Shown piece by piece: positions 1 to 9,434 of a stretch of 37,483 nt of DNA. The notes beneath the pieces were generated by a model. That model made no database searches, was not told the origin of the DNA, and worked only from the letters and a program-made list of their open reading frames with translations. Within the stretch, counting starts at the first letter, position 1, and each line of letters starts with the position of its first letter. Position numbers and translations under genes: made by a program. The DNA lies in the NCBI GenBank assembly GCA_015069095.1, contig SVJH01000020.1, positions 1-37,483 on the forward strand. Reading direction: 5' to 3'. This DNA is from Oscillospiraceae bacterium. GTDB taxonomy: Bacteria > Bacillota > Clostridia > UMGS1810.

Positions 1-1
1 T

Positions 2-1786
2 TCTGAAGACATAAACATTGCAATAAAATATATTTTTGGTTTCAAAGCAAATTTTTATAATTCTTTTGCTTTAGTTATTTTTATTTTCGCAGTTGTTTTT
101 TATATAATGCGCTTATACAGAAATATGTGGATTTATGCTACCATCATCGATTATATAAAACTGTCATTTGCATGTATTATTTCAATGATGCTTATATTTT
201 CTTTAGGTAAATTTTTAGTGTTAACTTTTAATGCAGAATTATTTAGAATAAAAGAAATGTTTGTTGCTGTAATGGTTTCTGCATTATGCATAATATCATT
301 TAGAATTTTTGTGCGAGTTGTTTCTATGGTAGCCATTAACAACACAAAAAAGAAAAACAACAAAAATATAAGTGTTCTTATTATTGGTGCTGGTCTTGCA
401 GGAAAAAGAATAGTGAATGCTATAAATTCAACTACTGATGTGTTTTATGATGTAGTAGGTTTTATAGATGATAATCCTGTAAAGTACAATGCTATTTTAT
501 CCGGACACAGAGTTCTTGGAAATAGAGATGACATAGTTAATATATGTGCAAAAAATGACATTGATGAAATTATTGTTGCAATTCCTTCAGCAACAAATGA
601 ACAACTTAGAGAGATTCTTTCAATTTGTTCGAAAACTGATTGTAAAGTAAGAATACTTCCTGAAGTTTCTGATACGCTTGTTTCAACAGATAATTACTTA
701 AAACGAACACGTGAAGTTCAGATTGAGGACTTATTACCAAGAGATCCTATTGTACTTGATACTCGTGGAATTTCAGATGTTATAGAAAATAAATGTGTTC
801 TTGTAAGCGGTGGCGGTGGTTCTATCGGTAGTGAACTTTGCAGACAAATAGCAACATTCAATCCAAAAACTCTTATTGTTGTTGATATTTACGAAAATAA
901 TGCATATGATTTACAAATGGAAATGAAAATGAAATATCCATTTTTAAATCTTGTAGTTTTAATTGCATCTGTTAGAGATAAAGAACGATTAGATAACATT
1001 TTTTCAAAATATAAACCAAACGTAGTTTTCCATGCTGCTGCCCATAAACATGTGCCGCTTATGGAAGATAGTCCAAGCGAAGCAATAAAAAATAATGTTT
1101 TTGGTACTTACAATATCGTAAGGACTGCCTCGGAACATAATGTTGAAAAATTTATTATGATTTCAACAGATAAGGCGGTAAACCCAACAAATGTAATGGG
1201 GGCAACAAAACGTATTTGTGAAATGATTGTGCAGTCATATAATACAATCAGTAAAACAGAATTTGTTGCAGTAAGATTTGGTAATGTTCTTGGAAGTAAC
1301 GGCTCTGTTATTCCGCTATTTAAACGTCAAATTCAGGAAGGTGGACCTGTAACTGTTACACATAAGGAAGTAACAAGATTTTTTATGACAATTCCTGAGG
1401 CTGCTCAACTTGTACTTCAGGCATCTGCGTTTGCAAAGGGCGGAGAAATATTTGTTCTTGATATGGGAGAACCGGTTAAAATTTATGATCTTGCAGTAAA
1501 ATTAGTAAGACTTTCAGGATTCAGACCTGGTGTTGATATTGAAATTAAAGTTACCGGACTTCGTCCTGGAGAAAAACTTTATGAAGAACTTTTGATGAGT
1601 GAAGAAGGGCTTTCAAAGACTTCACACAGCAAAATTTTTGTTGGTCAGCCTACTTTCTTAAATATTGATGAGTTATCAGAGAAACTTAACATTTTAACTG
1701 ATGCACTAAAAACGAATGATAATAAAGAAATTGTTGATGCAATTAAGCAAACAGTGCCAACATATATTTCGGCATCAGATGAATAG
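2..1786 (+). CDS. Membrane-bound NDP-sugar 4,6-dehydratase/epimerase (CapD/WbpM/EpsC-like), 5' truncated
   Basis: Probably converts UDP-N-acetylglucosamine or a related nucleotide sugar to a 4-keto-6-deoxy form for surface polysaccharide or glycan synthesis at the inner face of the membrane. The frame is open from base 2, so the start lies outside the window and 594 codons are visible. The first ~100 residues are hydrophobic membrane segments. A first Rossmann motif (GAGLAGKR) lies near 386-409 and the catalytic Rossmann motif (GGGGSIGSE) near 805-834. The segment STDKAVNPTNVMGATK near 1168-1215 has Met where most SDR enzymes have Tyr, as is known for WbpM/PglF 4,6-dehydratases. LRPGEKLYEELL lies near the end. 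It is followed 22 bp later by ispD. The exact sugar substrate cannot be read from sequence. Confidence 0.88.
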   Translation, partial: SEDINIAIKYIFGFKANFYNSFALVIFIFAVVFYIMRLYRNMWIYATIIDYIKLSFACIISMMLIFSLGKFLVLTFNAELFRIKEMFVAVMVSALCIISFRIFVRVVSMVAINNTKKKNNKNISVLIIGAGLAGKRIVNAINSTTDVFYDVVGFIDDNPVKYNAILSGHRVLGNRDDIVNICAKNDIDEIIVAIPSATNEQLREILSICSKTDCKVRILPEVSDTLVSTDNYLKRTREVQIEDLLPRDPIVLDTRGISDVIENKCVLVSGGGGSIGSELCRQIATFNPKTLIVVDIYENNAYDLQMEMKMKYPFLNLVVLIASVRDKERLDNIFSKYKPNVVFHAAAHKHVPLMEDSPSEAIKNNVFGTYNIVRTASEHNVEKFIMISTDKAVNPTNVMGATKRICEMIVQSYNTISKTEFVAVRFGNVLGSNGSVIPLFKRQIQEGGPVTVTHKEVTRFFMTIPEAAQLVLQASAFAKGGEIFVLDMGEPVKIYDLAVKLVRLSGFRPGVDIEIKVTGLRPGEKLYEELLMSEEGLSKTSHSKIFVGQPTFLNIDELSEKLNILTDALKTNDNKEIVDAIKQTVPTYISASDE

Positions 1787-1808
1787 AATTTAGTTTTGGG
1801 GGATTTTG

Positions 1809-2495
1809 ATGAGTACTAATAAAAAAATTTCTGTCATTATTCCGGCAGGTGGTGTTGGTAAGCGAATGAAATACAACACACCAAAACAATTTATTTGTGT
1901 AAATGACAAACCGATCATTGCATATACTATCGAAAATCTTTCAAAAGTAAAATGTATTGATGAAATTATCGTTGCTGTACCGAAGGATTATATTGCTTAT
2001 TTTAATAATATTATAAAAGAGTTTTCTTTAAAAAAAGTAAAAAAAGTGATTATCGGTGGTGCGACAAGACAGGACACTGTGTATAAATGTTTAATTGATG
2101 GTGTAAAAAATGAATTTGTTTTGATACACGATGCAGTAAGACCTTTAATTGACACAAATATTGTAAAAGCATCAATTGATGAAGCGTATAAATACGGCGC
2201 CAGCGCAGTAGGAAAAATGTCCACTGATACGATAAAAATAGCAGATGAAAATGGCTTTATTTCAGAAACTATTGATAGAAATAAAGTGTGGCTTATTGAA
2301 ACACCTCAAATTTTCAAAACAGATCTTTTAGTTAGTGCTCACGAAAGTGCAATTAAAGAAAATTACGTAGGCACTGATGACTGTGCTCTTGTGGAAAGAT
2401 TGGGGCATAGAATCAAACTTGTATTAAATGATAGCATAAATACAAAAATTACGTACAGAGATGATTTAAAAGTATTGGAGGCATTTAATAAATGA
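1809..2495 (+). CDS. ispD: 2-C-methyl-D-erythritol 4-phosphate cytidylyltransferase IspD
   Basis: Transfers CMP from CTP to methylerythritol phosphate, the third step of the non-mevalonate (MEP) isoprenoid pathway, in the cytosol. The 228-residue length is typical. Visible family motifs are the N-terminal nucleotide loop [10 protein letters not shown] followed by [22 protein letters not shown] and ETPQIF. The ATG at 1809 is chosen over the TTG at 1806 because the GGGGGA ribosome binding site at 1798-1803 is better spaced from it. The stop overlaps the ispF start as ATGA, so the two genes are translationally coupled. Confidence 0.95.
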   Translation: MSTNKKISVIIPAGGVGKRMKYNTPKQFICVNDKPIIAYTIENLSKVKCIDEIIVAVPKDYIAYFNNIIKEFSLKKVKKVIIGGATRQDTVYKCLIDGVKNEFVLIHDAVRPLIDTNIVKASIDEAYKYGASAVGKMSTDTIKIADENGFISETIDRNKVWLIETPQIFKTDLLVSAHESAIKENYVGTDDCALVERLGHRIKLVLNDSINTKITYRDDLKVLEAFNK

Positions 2496-2964
2496 AATTC
2501 CGTATAGGAACAGGTTATGATGTTCATCGCTTAGAATTTTTTAGAAAACTTATCCTTGGCGGAGTAGAAATTCCATATGAAAAAGGTCTTATGGTCATTC
2601 TGATGCGGATGTTTTAATTCATGCGATTATAGATGCATTATTGGGTGCTGCTGCTATTGGAGATATAGGTAAATTATTTCCGGACAATGATATGTCATTT
2701 AAAGATATAGATAGCAGAGTGTTGCTTAGAAAAGTAAATGATATATTAAATGAAAATGGTTATAAGGTCAATAATGTTGATGCAACAGTTGTTGCACAAG
2801 CACCTAAACTTAGAGAATATATAGATTTAATGAGAAAAAATATTGCAGAAGATTTATGCGTTGATATATCTTGTGTCAGTGTTAAAGCAACGACAACAGA
2901 AAAATTAGGTTTTGAAGGCGAAGGCCTTGGAATTTCTGCACAGGCGGTGTGCTCGATATGTTAA
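2492..2964 (+). pseudogene. ispF: 2-C-methyl-D-erythritol 2,4-cyclodiphosphate synthase IspF, interrupted by a frameshift
   Basis: IspF forms the cyclic diphosphate intermediate of the MEP pathway and normally follows ispD. From 2492 the frame reads [17 protein letters not shown] and [12 protein letters not shown], the metal-binding start of IspF, then goes out of frame and stops at 2617. The remainder ([19 protein letters not shown] onward to QAVCSIC) continues in another frame from about 2593 to 2964. Exactly one base appears to be missing near 2590-2593; there is no long homopolymer there. All other family blocks are intact, so this is either a recent one-base loss or a sequence error. The gene is essential in organisms that rely on the MEP pathway, which makes an error or an unusual rescue worth considering. 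The 3' end overlaps tsaE. Confidence 0.85.
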
Positions 2965-3395
2965 AAGAATACTATTCAAATAGTTATGAAGATACTTTCA
3001 ATATTGCTTCCGATTTTGCAAAAACACTAAAAAAGGGAGATATTATTACTTTTGATGGTGATTTAGGAGCAGGTAAAACTGCTTTTGTATCGGGGTTAGC
3101 GAAAGGGCTTGGGATTAGTGATATTGTTCAAAGTCCTACTTTTACAATTGTAAATGAATACAGAAGTGGCAAAATTCCGCTTTTTCATTTTGATGTGTAC
3201 AGAATTTGCGATAGCGAAGAAATGTATGATATAGGATTTGATGAATATCTTTTTGGCGAAGGTATATGTGCAATTGAATGGGCTGGTAATATAAGTGAAC
3301 TATTTGATATGTCGCATTATGAAATAACAATTTATAAAGACCTTGATATAAGTGATGATTTTCGTAAAATTGTAATTACAAGGAGAAACTCATGA
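2958..3395 (+). CDS. tsaE: tRNA threonylcarbamoyladenosine biosynthesis ATPase TsaE
   Basis: P-loop ATPase that works with TsaB and TsaD to place threonylcarbamoyl on A37 of ANN-decoding tRNAs. The 145-residue protein shows a Walker A loop ([10 protein letters not shown]), [15 protein letters not shown] and the family signature CAIEWAGN. The ATG at 2958 is chosen because a GGCGGTG ribosome binding site lies about 8 nt upstream; an in-frame GTG at 2949 has none. It overlaps the end of ispF by 7 bp and the tsaB start by 4 bp. Confidence 0.95.
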   Translation: MLKEYYSNSYEDTFNIASDFAKTLKKGDIITFDGDLGAGKTAFVSGLAKGLGISDIVQSPTFTIVNEYRSGKIPLFHFDVYRICDSEEMYDIGFDEYLFGEGICAIEWAGNISELFDMSHYEITIYKDLDISDDFRKIVITRRNS

Positions 3396-4087
3396 ACATA
3401 CTTGCAATAGATACTTCATCTCAGAATGCAACAGTTGCCTTGCTTTCTGAGGAAAGACTTATTGGCGAATTTACAATAAACAATAAAAAAACGCATTCGC
3501 AAATAATCATGCCGCTTATAGATGATATGATTTCAAAAAGCGGATTGGATATAAAGGATATCGATGTTTTTGCATGTGGTGTTGGTCCTGGGTCCTTTAC
3601 TGGATTGAGGATTGGTATTGCTACTGCGAAAGCGTTGGCTCAGGCAGTAAATAAAAAAGTTGTTGGTGTTTCATCACTATCAGTTTTAGCAAACAGTATT
3701 TCTTTTTCAGAAAAATTAGTTTGTCCTATAATTGATGCGCGAAGAAATGATGTTTATAATGCTTTGTACAAAGATGGTAAATGCATAAAAGAAGACAGAG
3801 CTATAAACATAGAAGATTTAATTAAAGAGTTAAATGGTAATGAAACTGTATTTGTTGGTGATGGAATTATACCGCACAAAGATTTAATAATTAGTAAAAT
3901 GGGGGACAAAGCATATTTTGCGCCTCAAAGTATTATGATGGCTAAAGCAAGTGCGGTGGCACAAATTGCTCTTGAAAGAGCATTAAACAATAGTTTTGAT
4001 GATATATATAACTTAGAACCTGTGTATCTTAGAAGTTCACAGGCAGAAAGAGAATATAACAATAGAGTGAAGGAGAATTTAGAATGA
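3392..4087 (+). CDS. tsaB: tRNA threonylcarbamoyladenosine biosynthesis protein TsaB
   Basis: Non-catalytic, ASKHA-fold scaffold partner of TsaD in t6A37 tRNA modification. The 231-residue protein opens with [17 protein letters not shown] and carries VGPGSFTGLRIGIATAKALA, the standard TsaB signature. It is preceded by AAGGAG at a good distance and overlaps both tsaE and rpiB by 4 bp. The usual partners rimI and tsaD are not next to it here, so the cluster is shorter than the common tsaE-tsaB-rimI-tsaD arrangement. Confidence 0.95.
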   Translation: MNILAIDTSSQNATVALLSEERLIGEFTINNKKTHSQIIMPLIDDMISKSGLDIKDIDVFACGVGPGSFTGLRIGIATAKALAQAVNKKVVGVSSLSVLANSISFSEKLVCPIIDARRNDVYNALYKDGKCIKEDRAINIEDLIKELNGNETVFVGDGIIPHKDLIISKMGDKAYFAPQSIMMAKASAVAQIALERALNNSFDDIYNLEPVYLRSSQAEREYNNRVKENLE

Positions 4088-4518
4088 TAGCACTTGGAGC
4101 AGACCATGGCGGTTTTGAACTTAAGGAAGAAATAAAAAAATACTTAGATGAAAAAAATGAAAAATATGTAGACTGCGGAACATATTCAACTGATTCAGTT
4201 GATTATCCTGACATAGCAAAATCTACTTGTGACAAAGTAATAAGCGGAGAATGTGATCTTGCAATTTTGTTTTGCGGAACAGGAATTGGAATTTCAATTG
4301 CTGCAAACAAGGTAAAAGGAATAAGATGTTGCGCTTGTTCCGAAGTATTCAGCGCTAAAATGTGCAGAGTGCATAATAATGCAAATGCTTTGGCTCTTGG
4401 CGGTCGTGTTATAGGTGTAGAAACCGCTAAAGAACTTGTTGATGCGTTTTTGTCTAACGAATTCGAAGGCGGAAGACATCAAAAGAGAGTTGACAAAATT
4501 GTTGCTCTTGAAAAGTAA
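4084..4518 (+). CDS. rpiB: Ribose 5-phosphate isomerase B
   Basis: Interconverts ribose 5-phosphate and ribulose 5-phosphate in the pentose phosphate pathway; some RpiB/LacA-family members act on other sugar phosphates. The 144-residue protein has ALGADHGGFELKEEI at the N terminus, the active-site segment FCGTGIGISIAANK with its catalytic Cys, and NNANALALGGR. It overlaps tsaB by an ATGA. A later gene at 21407 encodes the pathway neighbour ribulose-phosphate 3-epimerase. Confidence 0.94.
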   Translation: MIALGADHGGFELKEEIKKYLDEKNEKYVDCGTYSTDSVDYPDIAKSTCDKVISGECDLAILFCGTGIGISIAANKVKGIRCCACSEVFSAKMCRVHNNANALALGGRVIGVETAKELVDAFLSNEFEGGRHQKRVDKIVALEK

Positions 4519-4535
4519 TAAATAAGGAGTATAAT

Positions 4536-5033
4536 ATGACTGAAACTATAATCTCGTGGTTTACGGGAATGAATAAGGAATTAGCGCTCTTTTTTATGTC
4601 GATGATTCCCGTTTTGGAATTAAGGGGTTCTCTTCTTCTTGCACCAACGTTTGGTGTGGAATGGATGAGAGCGTTACCTATATGCATAGTTGGGAATATA
4701 ATTCCTGTACCATTTATTATTCTTTTTTTAAGGCCAATTTTAAATTACTTACAAAAAACAAAATATTTTTCAAAATTTGCTAACTGGTTACATAACCGTT
4801 CAATAGAAAAAGCTGATAAAATAATAAAATATGAAGTGTTAGGGCTGTTTTTATTTGTTGCAATCCCGCTTCCTGGTACAGGGGCATGGACCGGTGCTCT
4901 CATTGCATCGATACTTGATATTAGGTTGAAAAAATCACTTCCGGCAATTATTCTTGGAGTTATTGCTGCAGGACTTATTATGACGCTTGGAAGTTACGGA
5001 ATATTTAATGCTCTAATTAATTTATTTGCATAG
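4536..5033 (+). CDS. COG2426 small multi-spanning membrane protein
   Basis: A 165-residue integral membrane protein of the COG2426 family, labelled small multi-drug export in some databases although transport is not well established. It has about four hydrophobic spans and the family segments SMIPVLELRGS and PLPGTGAWTGALIA, which form re-entrant-like Gly/Pro-rich turns. An AAGGAG ribosome binding site precedes the ATG. It sits 17 bp after rpiB and 12 bp before metK, so it is probably cotranscribed with them, but context gives no clear function. Confidence 0.85.
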   Translation: MTETIISWFTGMNKELALFFMSMIPVLELRGSLLLAPTFGVEWMRALPICIVGNIIPVPFIILFLRPILNYLQKTKYFSKFANWLHNRSIEKADKIIKYEVLGLFLFVAIPLPGTGAWTGALIASILDIRLKKSLPAIILGVIAAGLIMTLGSYGIFNALINLFA

Positions 5034-5045
5034 GAGGAAATTATT

Positions 5046-6227
5046 ATGAATAGAAAATTTTTTACTTCAGAATCAGTAACAGAAGGACATCCAGACAAAA
5101 TTTGCGACCAAATTTCTGATGCTGTTTTGGACGCTATATTAGAAAAAGATCCAATGGCACGTGTGGCTTGCGAAACTGCAGTAACAACTGGGCTTGTTAT
5201 GGTAATGGGAGAAATTACTACAAGTGCAAGTGTAGATATACCAAAAATTGCAAGAAAAACAATCGAAAATATTGGATATGACAGAGCAAAATACGGTTTT
5301 GACTGCGAAACTTGTGCAGTCCTCACTTCAATTGACGAACAGTCGGCTGACATTGCACTTGGTGTTGATAAATCATTTGAATCAAAAAATGGACATGCTG
5401 ATGCACTTGATACTGGTGCAGGAGACCAAGGTATGATGTTTGGTTTTGCTTGTGACGAAACAAAAGAACTTATGCCTCTTCCAATTTCATTGGCACATAG
5501 ACTTGCAAAAAGGCTTACTGATGTTAGAAAAGACGGAACATTATCATATTTAAGACCAGATGGTAAAACTCAGGTAACTGTTGAATATGTTGATGATGTT
5601 CCAAAACGTGTTGATACTATTGTAGTATCATCTCAGCACAGCAATACAGTTGAACTTGCAACAATAAGAGAAGATATAATAAAATATGTAATCAATCCAA
5701 TAGTTGATGAAAATCTTATTGATGATAATACAAAAATTTATGTAAATCCAACTGGCAGATTTGTAATTGGCGGTCCTCAGGGCGATACAGGTCTTACAGG
5801 CAGAAAAATTATAGTTGACACTTACGGTGGATATGGAAGACACGGCGGTGGTGCATTTTCTGGTAAAGACCCAACAAAAGTTGACAGAAGTGCTTGTTAT
5901 GCAGCAAGATATGTAGCAAAAAATATTGTAAAATCCGGTGCTGCAAAAAAATGCGAAGTTCAACTTGCATATGCAATTGGTGTTAGTGCACCGGTTTCTG
6001 TTCTCATTGATACATTTGGTACAAGTGTTGTATCTGATGAAAAAATCGAAAATGTAGTTAAAGAAATTTTTGATTTGCGTCCTGATGCTATCATTAAAAA
6101 CCTTAACTTAAGACAGCCTATATATCATAAGACTGCTGCATATGGTCATTTTGGTAGAGAAGATGTTAATCTACCTTGGGAAAACACTGACAAAGCTGAT
6201 TTGATTAAAGAAAAATTAGGTTTATAA
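5046..6227 (+). CDS. metK: S-adenosylmethionine synthetase MetK
   Basis: Makes S-adenosylmethionine from ATP and methionine. The 393-residue length is standard. Motifs seen: [16 protein letters not shown] with the catalytic His, [12 protein letters not shown], and the glycine-rich loop [20 protein letters not shown] strong AGGAGG precedes the ATG. No SAM riboswitch is visible upstream because the gene follows a coding sequence after 12 bp. Many SAM users lie in the same window (RsmB, RlmN, TrmK, the radical SAM protein and a DNA methyltransferase). Confidence 0.97.
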   Translation: MNRKFFTSESVTEGHPDKICDQISDAVLDAILEKDPMARVACETAVTTGLVMVMGEITTSASVDIPKIARKTIENIGYDRAKYGFDCETCAVLTSIDEQSADIALGVDKSFESKNGHADALDTGAGDQGMMFGFACDETKELMPLPISLAHRLAKRLTDVRKDGTLSYLRPDGKTQVTVEYVDDVPKRVDTIVVSSQHSNTVELATIREDIIKYVINPIVDENLIDDNTKIYVNPTGRFVIGGPQGDTGLTGRKIIVDTYGGYGRHGGGAFSGKDPTKVDRSACYAARYVAKNIVKSGAAKKCEVQLAYAIGVSAPVSVLIDTFGTSVVSDEKIENVVKEIFDLRPDAIIKNLNLRQPIYHKTAAYGHFGREDVNLPWENTDKADLIKEKLGL

Positions 6228-6250
6228 TCTAAACAATATTCACAAAAATT

Positions 6251-6284
6251 ATACCTCTCTGCATACTATACTGCAGAGGGGTGT
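6251..6284 (+). promoter_or_regulatory. Strong hairpin downstream of metK covering the next gene's ribosome binding site
   Basis: A 13-bp stem (arms 6251-6263 and 6272-6284, two G-U pairs) closes an 8-nt loop. It starts 23 bp after the metK stop and lacks a clean T-run on the plus strand, so it is a weak intrinsic terminator at best. The 3' arm contains AGAGGGG, the ribosome binding site of the ATG at 6292, which would be hidden when the hairpin forms. Confidence 0.6.
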
Positions 6285-6291
6285 ATTGCAT

Positions 6292-6645
6292 ATGTTGGAA
6301 AATATTTTTAAAGCTTTTTGCATAGTTACTATTATTTTTTGTGTTGTAACGGTTGTGAAAAAATTTATATATTCATGCAAAAAAACAAACTTTTTTAATC
6401 ATAATTGTTTTGTAATTATTAAAATAAATGATTGTAAAAATGAAATAGAAGGAATAATAAGAAATATTATCTGGAAAAGTTTAAGTATTTCAAACGGTGG
6501 ATTTATTCCTAATATCCTTGTCGTAGACAATGGAATGTGCATTGAAACTTTGGAAATAGTAAGAAAACTTATGAATGACTATTCATTTATATTTTATATT
6601 ACAAATGAGAATTATGAAAAAATAAAGGAAAAAGTAAGAGGTTAA
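6292..6645 (+). CDS. Small single-pass membrane protein of unknown function
   Basis: A 117-residue protein with one N-terminal hydrophobic segment (about residues 4-22), a basic turn (KKFIYSCKK) and a soluble domain. The soluble part contains FVIIKINDCKNEIEGIIR and ILVVDNGMCIETLEIVRKL. The second segment resembles the VVDxGSxDET pattern of short Clostridia proteins in comparable positions, but I know of no assigned function. The ATG at 6292 is preferred over the TTG at 6286 because AGAGGGG lies 10 nt upstream of it. It ends one base before the radical SAM gene, so the two are probably cotranslated. Confidence 0.6.
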   Translation: MLENIFKAFCIVTIIFCVVTVVKKFIYSCKKTNFFNHNCFVIIKINDCKNEIEGIIRNIIWKSLSISNGGFIPNILVVDNGMCIETLEIVRKLMNDYSFIFYITNENYEKIKEKVRG

Positions 6646-6646
6646 A

Positions 6647-7594
6647 ATGGTAAGATATAACACATATTCGGAATATCTAAAAAATAAATACGGAGAAAAA
6701 GTCTACAAATTGCCTGTTAATTTACCGATAACTTGCCCAAATCGTGATGGATGTATTGGCACTGGAGGCTGTATTTTTTGTGGCGAAGTTGGTGCAGCGT
6801 TTGAAAATTTGTCAAATGAACTTAGTGTCAAAGAGCAAATAAGACAAAATATGGAATATATTGGAAAAAAATATAAAGCAGAAAAATTTATTGTGTATTT
6901 CCAAAATTTTACTAATACATATATGAGTTTTGAAAAGTTTAAATCTTATGTTGATGAAGCAATTGTGGAAAATGTTGTTGAAATTGGAATATCAACACGT
7001 CCCGATTGTATTCGCGATGAATATCTTTCGTATCTGAACAACATTTCAAAATCTCATAATATAAATATCAGTATTGAAATGGGGCTTCAAACTGTAAATT
7101 ATAAAACTCTTGCAAAAGTTAATAGGGGACATACACTTGCCGAATTTATTGATGCAGTTTTAATGATAAAAAAATATGACTTTGATATTTGTGCTCATCT
7201 TATTTTAAATCTTCCGTGGGATGATAAAGAAGATGTAATAGAATGTGCAAAAATACTATCAGCACTAAAAGTCAACCAGGTTAAACTTCATTGCCTTTAT
7301 ATTGTTAAAGATACAGAAATGGCAAAACTTTATAGCGAAAAAGCATTTGATATGGGCTCGTATTACGATTATGTAGAAAAAGTAATATTGTTTTTAGAAT
7401 ACCTAAGTCCTGACATTATTATACAACGCCTTATAGGCAGAGCAAAAGAAGAACATACAGTATTTGCGAATTATAATACAAGTTGGTGGAAGATAAAAGA
7501 TAATATTGATGAGCAACTTGAATTTTTAGATACTTATCAGGGTAAAAAATTTGATTATTTAAACGGAAAATGTGTAAAGAAATTTTTCAAATAG
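6647..7594 (+). CDS. TIGR01212 family radical SAM protein (YhcC-like)
   Basis: Radical SAM protein of the TIGR01212/YhcC group. The N-terminal cluster motif is TCPNRDGCIGTGGCIFCGE, whose Cys residues bind the [4Fe-4S] cluster; the Cys spacing differs from the textbook CxxxCxxC, as is usual for this family. Later blocks FQNFTNTY, IGISTRPDC, EMGLQT and HLILNLP match the family. Length is 315 residues. The substrate is not established by sequence; related Elp3-like proteins act on RNA. Confidence 0.88.
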   Translation: MVRYNTYSEYLKNKYGEKVYKLPVNLPITCPNRDGCIGTGGCIFCGEVGAAFENLSNELSVKEQIRQNMEYIGKKYKAEKFIVYFQNFTNTYMSFEKFKSYVDEAIVENVVEIGISTRPDCIRDEYLSYLNNISKSHNINISIEMGLQTVNYKTLAKVNRGHTLAEFIDAVLMIKKYDFDICAHLILNLPWDDKEDVIECAKILSALKVNQVKLHCLYIVKDTEMAKLYSEKAFDMGSYYDYVEKVILFLEYLSPDIIIQRLIGRAKEEHTVFANYNTSWWKIKDNIDEQLEFLDTYQGKKFDYLNGKCVKKFFK

Positions 7595-7596
7595 TC

Positions 7597-7625
7597 TTGT
7601 ATTATCGCGATTTATATGGTATAAT
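7597..7625 (+). promoter_or_regulatory. SigA-type extended -10 promoter for the yicC-thiN operon
   Basis: TTGTAT at 7597-7602, a 17-bp spacer and TATAAT at 7620-7625 preceded by TGG (an extended -10). It lies just after the radical SAM gene and about 34 bp before yicC, and it is the clearest promoter ahead of the long housekeeping operon. Confidence 0.8.
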
Positions 7626-7658
7626 ACAGTTGTAATATTATGCACTTTGGAGGCTTTT

Positions 7659-8537
7659 ATGATTAAAAGTATGACAGGCTATGGGCAAAGTATTTGCCAG
7701 TTTGACGAATACAGAATAAATATCGAACTGAAAACTGTTAATAACAGATATCTTGACACTAATATAAAAGTGTACAAGCAGTATCAGTTTTTAGAAGAAA
7801 TTGTACGCGATATTATTGCTAAAAAAGTAAGTCGTGGTAAACTTGATGTTTCAATTCAGTTTGAAAATGTAAAAAAAGATGACAGAGTTGTTACAATTAA
7901 CGAGGAAGTAGCGCGTGGATACTATACTGCTATGAAACAGATGGCAGAAATTTTTGGTATTGAAGATGATATTTCTGTTTCAAAACTTTCTTCTTTCCAA
8001 GATGTCTTTACTGTCGAAAAGAAAGAACAAGACAAAGAAAGAATTTCAAATGATGTTGTTTCAGTGTTAAATGAAGCGCTTGATAATCTTACACTATCAA
8101 GAAAAAGTGAAGGAGAACGTCTTGTTAAATTTTTTGAAGAAGAAATAGTAATTATGTCAGATATTGTTGATAAAATAGAAAAACGCTCTCCTGTTACTGT
8201 AGAAGAATACAGAAATAAGATTAAAGAAAAAGTGGAAGAGTATCTTGACGGTGTTCAATTTGATGAATCGCGTCTTTTAACAGAAGTTTTAATTTTTTCT
8301 GATAAAATTAACATAACTGAGGAAATAATAAGGTTTAGAAGTCATTTGGAAGAACTAAAGAAACTTCTTATGTCAGATGTTCCTGTTGGTAGAAAACTTG
8401 ATTTTATAATTCAGGAACTTAACAGAGAAACTAATACAATGGGTTCTAAATGCAATGATTTTGAAATCAGTAAAAATGTAGTTGAATTAAAATCGGAAAT
8501 TGAAAAGATAAGAGAACAGGCTCAGAACATTGAGTAG
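7659..8537 (+). CDS. YicC/YloC family endoribonuclease
   Basis: Homologue of YicC (E. coli) and YloC (B. subtilis), for which endoribonuclease activity has been reported. The 292-residue protein starts [10 protein letters not shown] and contains [23 protein letters not shown] and the C-terminal block [20 protein letters not shown], all family hallmarks. The ATG at 7659 has GGAGG five bases upstream; the TTG at 7647 overlaps that site and is rejected. First gene of the yicC-remA-gmk-rpoZ-coaBC-priA order known from Bacillus. Confidence 0.95.
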   Translation: MIKSMTGYGQSICQFDEYRINIELKTVNNRYLDTNIKVYKQYQFLEEIVRDIIAKKVSRGKLDVSIQFENVKKDDRVVTINEEVARGYYTAMKQMAEIFGIEDDISVSKLSSFQDVFTVEKKEQDKERISNDVVSVLNEALDNLTLSRKSEGERLVKFFEEEIVIMSDIVDKIEKRSPVTVEEYRNKIKEKVEEYLDGVQFDESRLLTEVLIFSDKINITEEIIRFRSHLEELKKLLMSDVPVGRKLDFIIQELNRETNTMGSKCNDFEISKNVVELKSEIEKIREQAQNIE

Positions 8538-8551
8538 GAAGGTGGAAAATC

Positions 8552-8818
8552 TTGAAACTAATTAACATAGGTTTTGGAAATATAGTTTCGGCAAACAGAC
8601 TTGTAGCAATAGTAAGTCCTGAAGCCGCTCCTATAAAAAGAATTGTACAAGGCGCCAGAGATAAAGGAATGCTTATAGATGCAACAAGTGGAAGAAGGAC
8701 AAGAGCGGTTATTATAATGGATAGCGACCACGTTATTCTTTCGGCTGTTCAACCTGAAACAGTTGCAAGCAGATTAGGAAAAGATGACACCATTTCAGGA
8801 GATGATTTTGTTGAATAG
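8552..8818 (+). CDS. remA: Extracellular matrix regulator RemA (DUF370)
   Basis: Small DNA-binding regulator; in B. subtilis RemA activates biofilm matrix genes. The 88-residue protein matches RemA through [33 protein letters not shown] and [20 protein letters not shown]. It uses a TTG start at 8552 behind GGAAGGTGG; no ATG alternative fits. It overlaps the start of gmk. The polysaccharide-related genes elsewhere in the window (left edge, 24301, 29506, 30264) are possible targets, but this is inference only. Confidence 0.93.
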   Translation: MKLINIGFGNIVSANRLVAIVSPEAAPIKRIVQGARDKGMLIDATSGRRTRAVIIMDSDHVILSAVQPETVASRLGKDDTISGDDFVE

Positions 8819-9434
8819 AAAAGGCAGTTTGATAGTTCTTTCAGGTCCGTCAGGTTCAGGAAAAGGAACTGTACTTGGAGAGTTTTTTGAAAAATATGCA
8901 GATGAGAATGTATTTTTGTCAATTTCAGCAACAACAAGAAATCCAAGACCGTCCGATATCGATGGGGTTACATATTACTTTAAAACTGTTGACGAGTTTA
9001 AAAATATGATAAAAAATAACGAACTTTTAGAGTATGCGTCTTTTTGTGATAATTATTACGGAACTCCTAAAAAAGCTGTTGAAGATAAGTTGAATAGTGG
9101 AGTAGATGTAATCCTTGAAATTGAAATACAAGGCGCACTAAAAGTCATGGAAACAACTAAAGATGCAGTGTTTGTATTTATTTGTCCTCCTTCTGTTGAA
9201 GAACTTGAAAAAAGACTTGTAGGAAGAAATACAGAAACTTTGGATGTTATAAAAAAACGTATTGATACAGCAAAATGGGAACTTACAAATATAGAAAAAT
9301 ACGATTATTTAATAGTAAATGAAACAGTTGATGATGCGGCATCGAAACTTAAAGAAATTATTGATGCACAAAGACAATCTGTTAAAAATAATAAAGAATT
9401 TATAAAAACAATTTTAAATGAGGTGGAATTATAA
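8808..9434 (+). CDS. gmk: Guanylate kinase
   Basis: Phosphorylates GMP to GDP. The P-loop is [29 protein letters not shown] and [11 protein letters not shown] are standard GMP-binding and lid segments. The start is uncertain: in-frame ATGs at 8784 and 8802 precede TTGs at 8808 and 8811. AGGAG at 8797-8801 fits the TTG at 8808 best and gives the usual MLNRKG-type N terminus (208 residues). The gene overlaps remA by 11 bp and touches rpoZ. Confidence 0.93.
   Translation: MLNRKGSLIVLSGPSGSGKGTVLGEFFEKYADENVFLSISATTRNPRPSDIDGVTYYFKTVDEFKNMIKNNELLEYASFCDNYYGTPKKAVEDKLNSGVDVILEIEIQGALKVMETTKDAVFVFICPPSVEELEKRLVGRNTETLDVIKKRIDTAKWELTNIEKYDYLIVNETVDDAASKLKEIIDAQRQSVKNNKEFIKTILNEVEL

Noticed and set aside
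5034-5045. A SAM riboswitch ahead of metK
   Set aside because: Only 12 bp separate metK from the preceding gene, and no S-box elements are visible.
4994-5353. A 119-codon minus-strand frame over the start of metK
   Set aside because: metK is certain on the opposite strand; the frame has no family features and reflects codon bias.
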